Assembly (NCBI RefSeq): GCF_018449775.1
Contig: NZ_JAAVVB010000001.1
Span: forward strand, 744,001-808,000
DNA from: Mucilaginibacter sp. dw_454
GTDB taxonomy: Bacteria > Bacteroidota > Bacteroidia > Sphingobacteriales > Sphingobacteriaceae
Direction of reading: 5' to 3'
Length of the DNA: 64,000 nt
In this document: one piece after another, positions 62,506 to 64,000 of the stretch
Position numbering within the stretch: position 1 is the stretch's first letter
Layout: each line of letters starts with the position of its first letter
Program-made: the position numbers and the translations under genes
Notes under the pieces: model-generated
What the model was told of the DNA's origin: nothing
The model's database searches: none
The model's input: only the letters and a program-made list of their open reading frames with translations

Positions 62506-62958
62506 CTACGGTGTTTTGGTAACATTAACCGCGCTGATGCCTTTAGGTCCCTTCTCAACGGCGAAGTTCACTTTATCATTTTCTTTAGCAGGATACGCCA
62601 GGTTATTAATGTGAAAGAACACATTTTCCTGTGTTTTCAAATCGCGGATAAAACCGTAGCCCTTACTGGTGTTGAAAAAGCTGATGATACCGCTTTTAAC
62701 CGCATCTTCTGGTTCGGCTACCTGTTTAGGTGTAGCAATCTGTATGGTTTCCGCCTGTATCAAAGTTGGTTTTCTGTACACGGGTGGCGTGTTGGTTATA
62801 TTACCATTTTCGTCTACATAAGCCATCATTTCTTCAAGGCCTTTGCCCTTGTCAGAATTTTCCTTGCGCTGCTCGGCTTTTTCTTTTTTCTCCTGATGTT
62901 TTTTCAGGCGTTTTTTTTCTTTTTCTTTTTTATTGAATGTTTCGTTGGATTTCCCCAT
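62506..62958 (-). CDS. cold-shock-domain protein with charged N-terminal extension
   Basis: A 150-residue protein. The N-terminus (1-45) is almost entirely Lys/Glu (MGKSNETFNKKEKEKKRLKK and so on), likely a coiled or disordered segment. Residues 85-150 form a cold-shock domain with RNP1 KGYGFI and RNP2 VFFHI. Such proteins bind single-stranded RNA. The middle (about 46-80) resembles a linker. It is the downstream partner of a canonical CspA gene but separated by a terminator. Confidence 0.85.
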   Translation of the reverse strand: MGKSNETFNKKEKEKKRLKKHQEKKEKAEQRKENSDKGKGLEEMMAYVDENGNITNTPPVYRKPTLIQAETIQIATPKQVAEPEDAVKSGIISFFNTSKGYGFIRDLKTQENVFFHINNLAYPAKENDKVNFAVEKGPKGISAVNVTKTP

Positions 62959-63002
62959 GCTGTATTATATAGTTTAATTGAAATATATTAATTGAAATAC
63001 GG

Positions 63003-63040
63003 TTAAAAACAAAACACCCGCCCCAGAAGGGCAGGTGTTT
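63003..63040 (-). terminator. terminator of the cspA-like gene
   Basis: AAACACCCGCCCC (63012-63024) pairs with GGGCAGGTGTTT (63029-63040) with one mismatch. On the minus strand it is followed by T-rich sequence (63003-63011). Confidence 0.75.
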
Positions 63041-63064
63041 CCGAGTAAAATCTTATAGCGATGA

Positions 63065-63259
63065 TTAAATTACTTTTACGTTTACTGCGTTTAAGCCCTT
63101 TTTACCGTTTTCCACGTCAAAGCTAACTCTGTCGTTTTCTTGGATTTGGTCAATAAGGCCTGTTGAATGAACAAAAACTTCTGTCTTTGTGTCATTTTGT
63201 GAAATAAATCCGAAACCTTTCTGGTTATTGAAAAATTTCACTGTTCCTTCTTTTTGCAT
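63065..63259 (-). CDS. CspA-family cold shock protein
   Basis: A 64-residue single cold-shock domain. GTVKFFNNQKGFGFISQ carries RNP1 KGFGFI, and EVFVHSTGL is RNP2. It binds single-stranded nucleic acid and acts as an RNA chaperone. It has its own terminator downstream and a long AT-rich leader upstream (about 60-100 nt), typical of cold-shock genes. Confidence 0.95.
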   Translation of the reverse strand: MQKEGTVKFFNNQKGFGFISQNDTKTEVFVHSTGLIDQIQENDRVSFDVENGKKGLNAVNVKVI

Positions 63260-63499
63260 TGTTATTGTTTTTAATTAAGTGTGCAAGATAGGCTTAAATA
63301 TTGGTATATTTTTACTTTTAGTCAAATTATTGAAAATAAATTCAATAGGAATAACAAATAGTAAAATACTTTGACAATACTGGCGTTTAATACGTACATT
63401 GCCTCAACACTGGCTTCATCACCACTTAGACTTTACCCCTCAACTGATTCAGGTGATTTTTAAGCTCTTTAAATTATAAATCCGAATCAGGTTAGTATT

Positions 63500-63856
63500 A
63501 TGAGCAACGAAAAAGCCCTTGGGGCAGGTGCAGAAGCGCAACAACGTTTAACCAGCCAGGTTAATATGTTTATTTTTGATTTAAAGAACGAAGCTGTAGA
63601 ACACGGCTTTAAAACCGGCGAGTCCTGGAACCTGGAAATGGTTTCTGATGCCGAAATAACAGGTTTAAAAAGATCCCATCATCCGGTAATATTACTTCGG
63701 CCTAAACCTGATACTTTATTAAAGGTATATCAGCAGGTGAAAGAAAAACTGCAGCAAGCGCTTAATAAAACAGAAGACGCTTTTACAGAAATAGATCTGG
63801 TACGCGATGGGAAAATAAATATTGCTGCTTATCCTTCACGCATCTCCCGCAAGTAA
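63500..63856 (+). CDS. hypothetical protein, 118 residues
   Basis: I do not recognise this small soluble protein. It begins MSNEKALGAGAEAQQRLTSQ, is helical at both ends and has a beta-like core (HHPVILLRPKPDTLLKVYQQ). There are no cysteines, TM helices or signal. It lies 31 nt upstream of the next plus-strand gene and may form an operon with it. Confidence 0.6.
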   Translation: MSNEKALGAGAEAQQRLTSQVNMFIFDLKNEAVEHGFKTGESWNLEMVSDAEITGLKRSHHPVILLRPKPDTLLKVYQQVKEKLQQALNKTEDAFTEIDLVRDGKINIAAYPSRISRK

Positions 63857-63887
63857 TCATCAATTACTCATAGCTTAATTTATTTTA

Positions 63888-64000
63888 ATGGCTTTTTTAA
63901 ATGAAGTTTTACAACCGCCATCATACGGTTGGACAGACGAAAGCGGTGACCTTGTGCGTCCCAGCAAACAGCAAATCCTGACGGAGTTTTTTTCAAGACT
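63888..64000 (+). CDS. start of an unidentified gene, cut by window edge
   Basis: An ATG at 63888 opens a frame to the window end: MAFLNEVLQPPSYGWTDESG, then DLVRPSKQQILTEFFSR. The stretch (LNEVLQPPSYGW, then a charged helix) is reminiscent of the N-terminus of Bacteroidota acyl/fatty-acid desaturase-like membrane proteins, but only 37 residues are visible, so I do not assign a function. Confidence 0.5.
   Translation, partial: MAFLNEVLQPPSYGWTDESGDLVRPSKQQILTEFFSR

Overview
This is a gene-dense stretch of a Bacteroidota chromosome. It most resembles the Sphingobacteriaceae (Mucilaginibacter/Pedobacter-like), though the genus is inferred from gene content and not proven. Pointers are a bacterial serine palmitoyltransferase, a large TonB-dependent receptor with a carboxypeptidase-regulatory-like N-terminus, DUF4369-TlpA lipoproteins, a sulfite reductase fused to a HEPN-like domain, a siroheme-synthase/TSUP fusion, and promoters of the Bacteroidota type (TTTG, about 19 bp, TAnnTTTG). 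I found no rRNA, tRNA, CRISPR array, prophage, transposase or plasmid gene.

Left edge (1-4063, minus strand): a sphingolipid cluster, read as serine palmitoyltransferase, GNAT-type ceramide synthase candidate, NAD-dependent ceramide reductase candidate, and myo-inositol-phosphate synthase (cut by the window edge). A strong terminator lies between the first and second genes. 4424-10192: a TolC/MFP/RND tripartite efflux operon. 10613-15984: an outer-membrane barrel, an aspartate-type aminotransferase, then CDF transporter, Nudix hydrolase and bioA tightly packed, and a ferritin-like di-iron protein. 15993-21151: LtaS-like membrane sulfatase, secreted DUF4412/GLPGLI-like protein, ComEC-like channel and MerR regulator. 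21262-35849: mostly housekeeping genes (alaS, gatB with a coupled TlpA lipoprotein, an orphan OmpR-type regulator, an RluA enzyme, topA, mnmA, proBA).

36312-39939 holds a lone TonB-dependent receptor, a block of nested palindromic repeats and a small barrel protein. 40168-47380 (minus) is a complete-looking assimilatory sulfate reduction operon: sir, TSUP-siroheme fusion, cysH, cysD and cysN, preceded by an Rrf2 regulator. A palindrome overlaps the predicted -7 box in front of sir. There is no APS kinase, and CysH carries the Fe-S cysteines of an APS reductase, so the route probably goes directly from APS to sulfite. 47441-50807 holds a SelW-like protein, a Wza-like export lipoprotein and two tandem WecG/TagA glycosyltransferases.

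50875-60255 (minus) is a glycan or glycoside operon: GH106 rhamnosidase, an arabinose-isomerase-family enzyme, GH32, GH78-like, and probably an M28 peptidase. A divergent SGNH lipoprotein lies beside it. The right edge has a Bcr/CflA MFS exporter, two cold-shock-domain proteins, an unknown 118-residue protein and the start of one more gene.

The most unusual material is the sphingolipid/inositol cluster with its internal terminator, the fusions and operator in the sulfur operon, the rhamnosidase/isomerase/GH32 operon, the di-iron protein beside bioA, and several families of palindromic intergenic repeats, including two 7-nt-periodic ones that flank one small gene.
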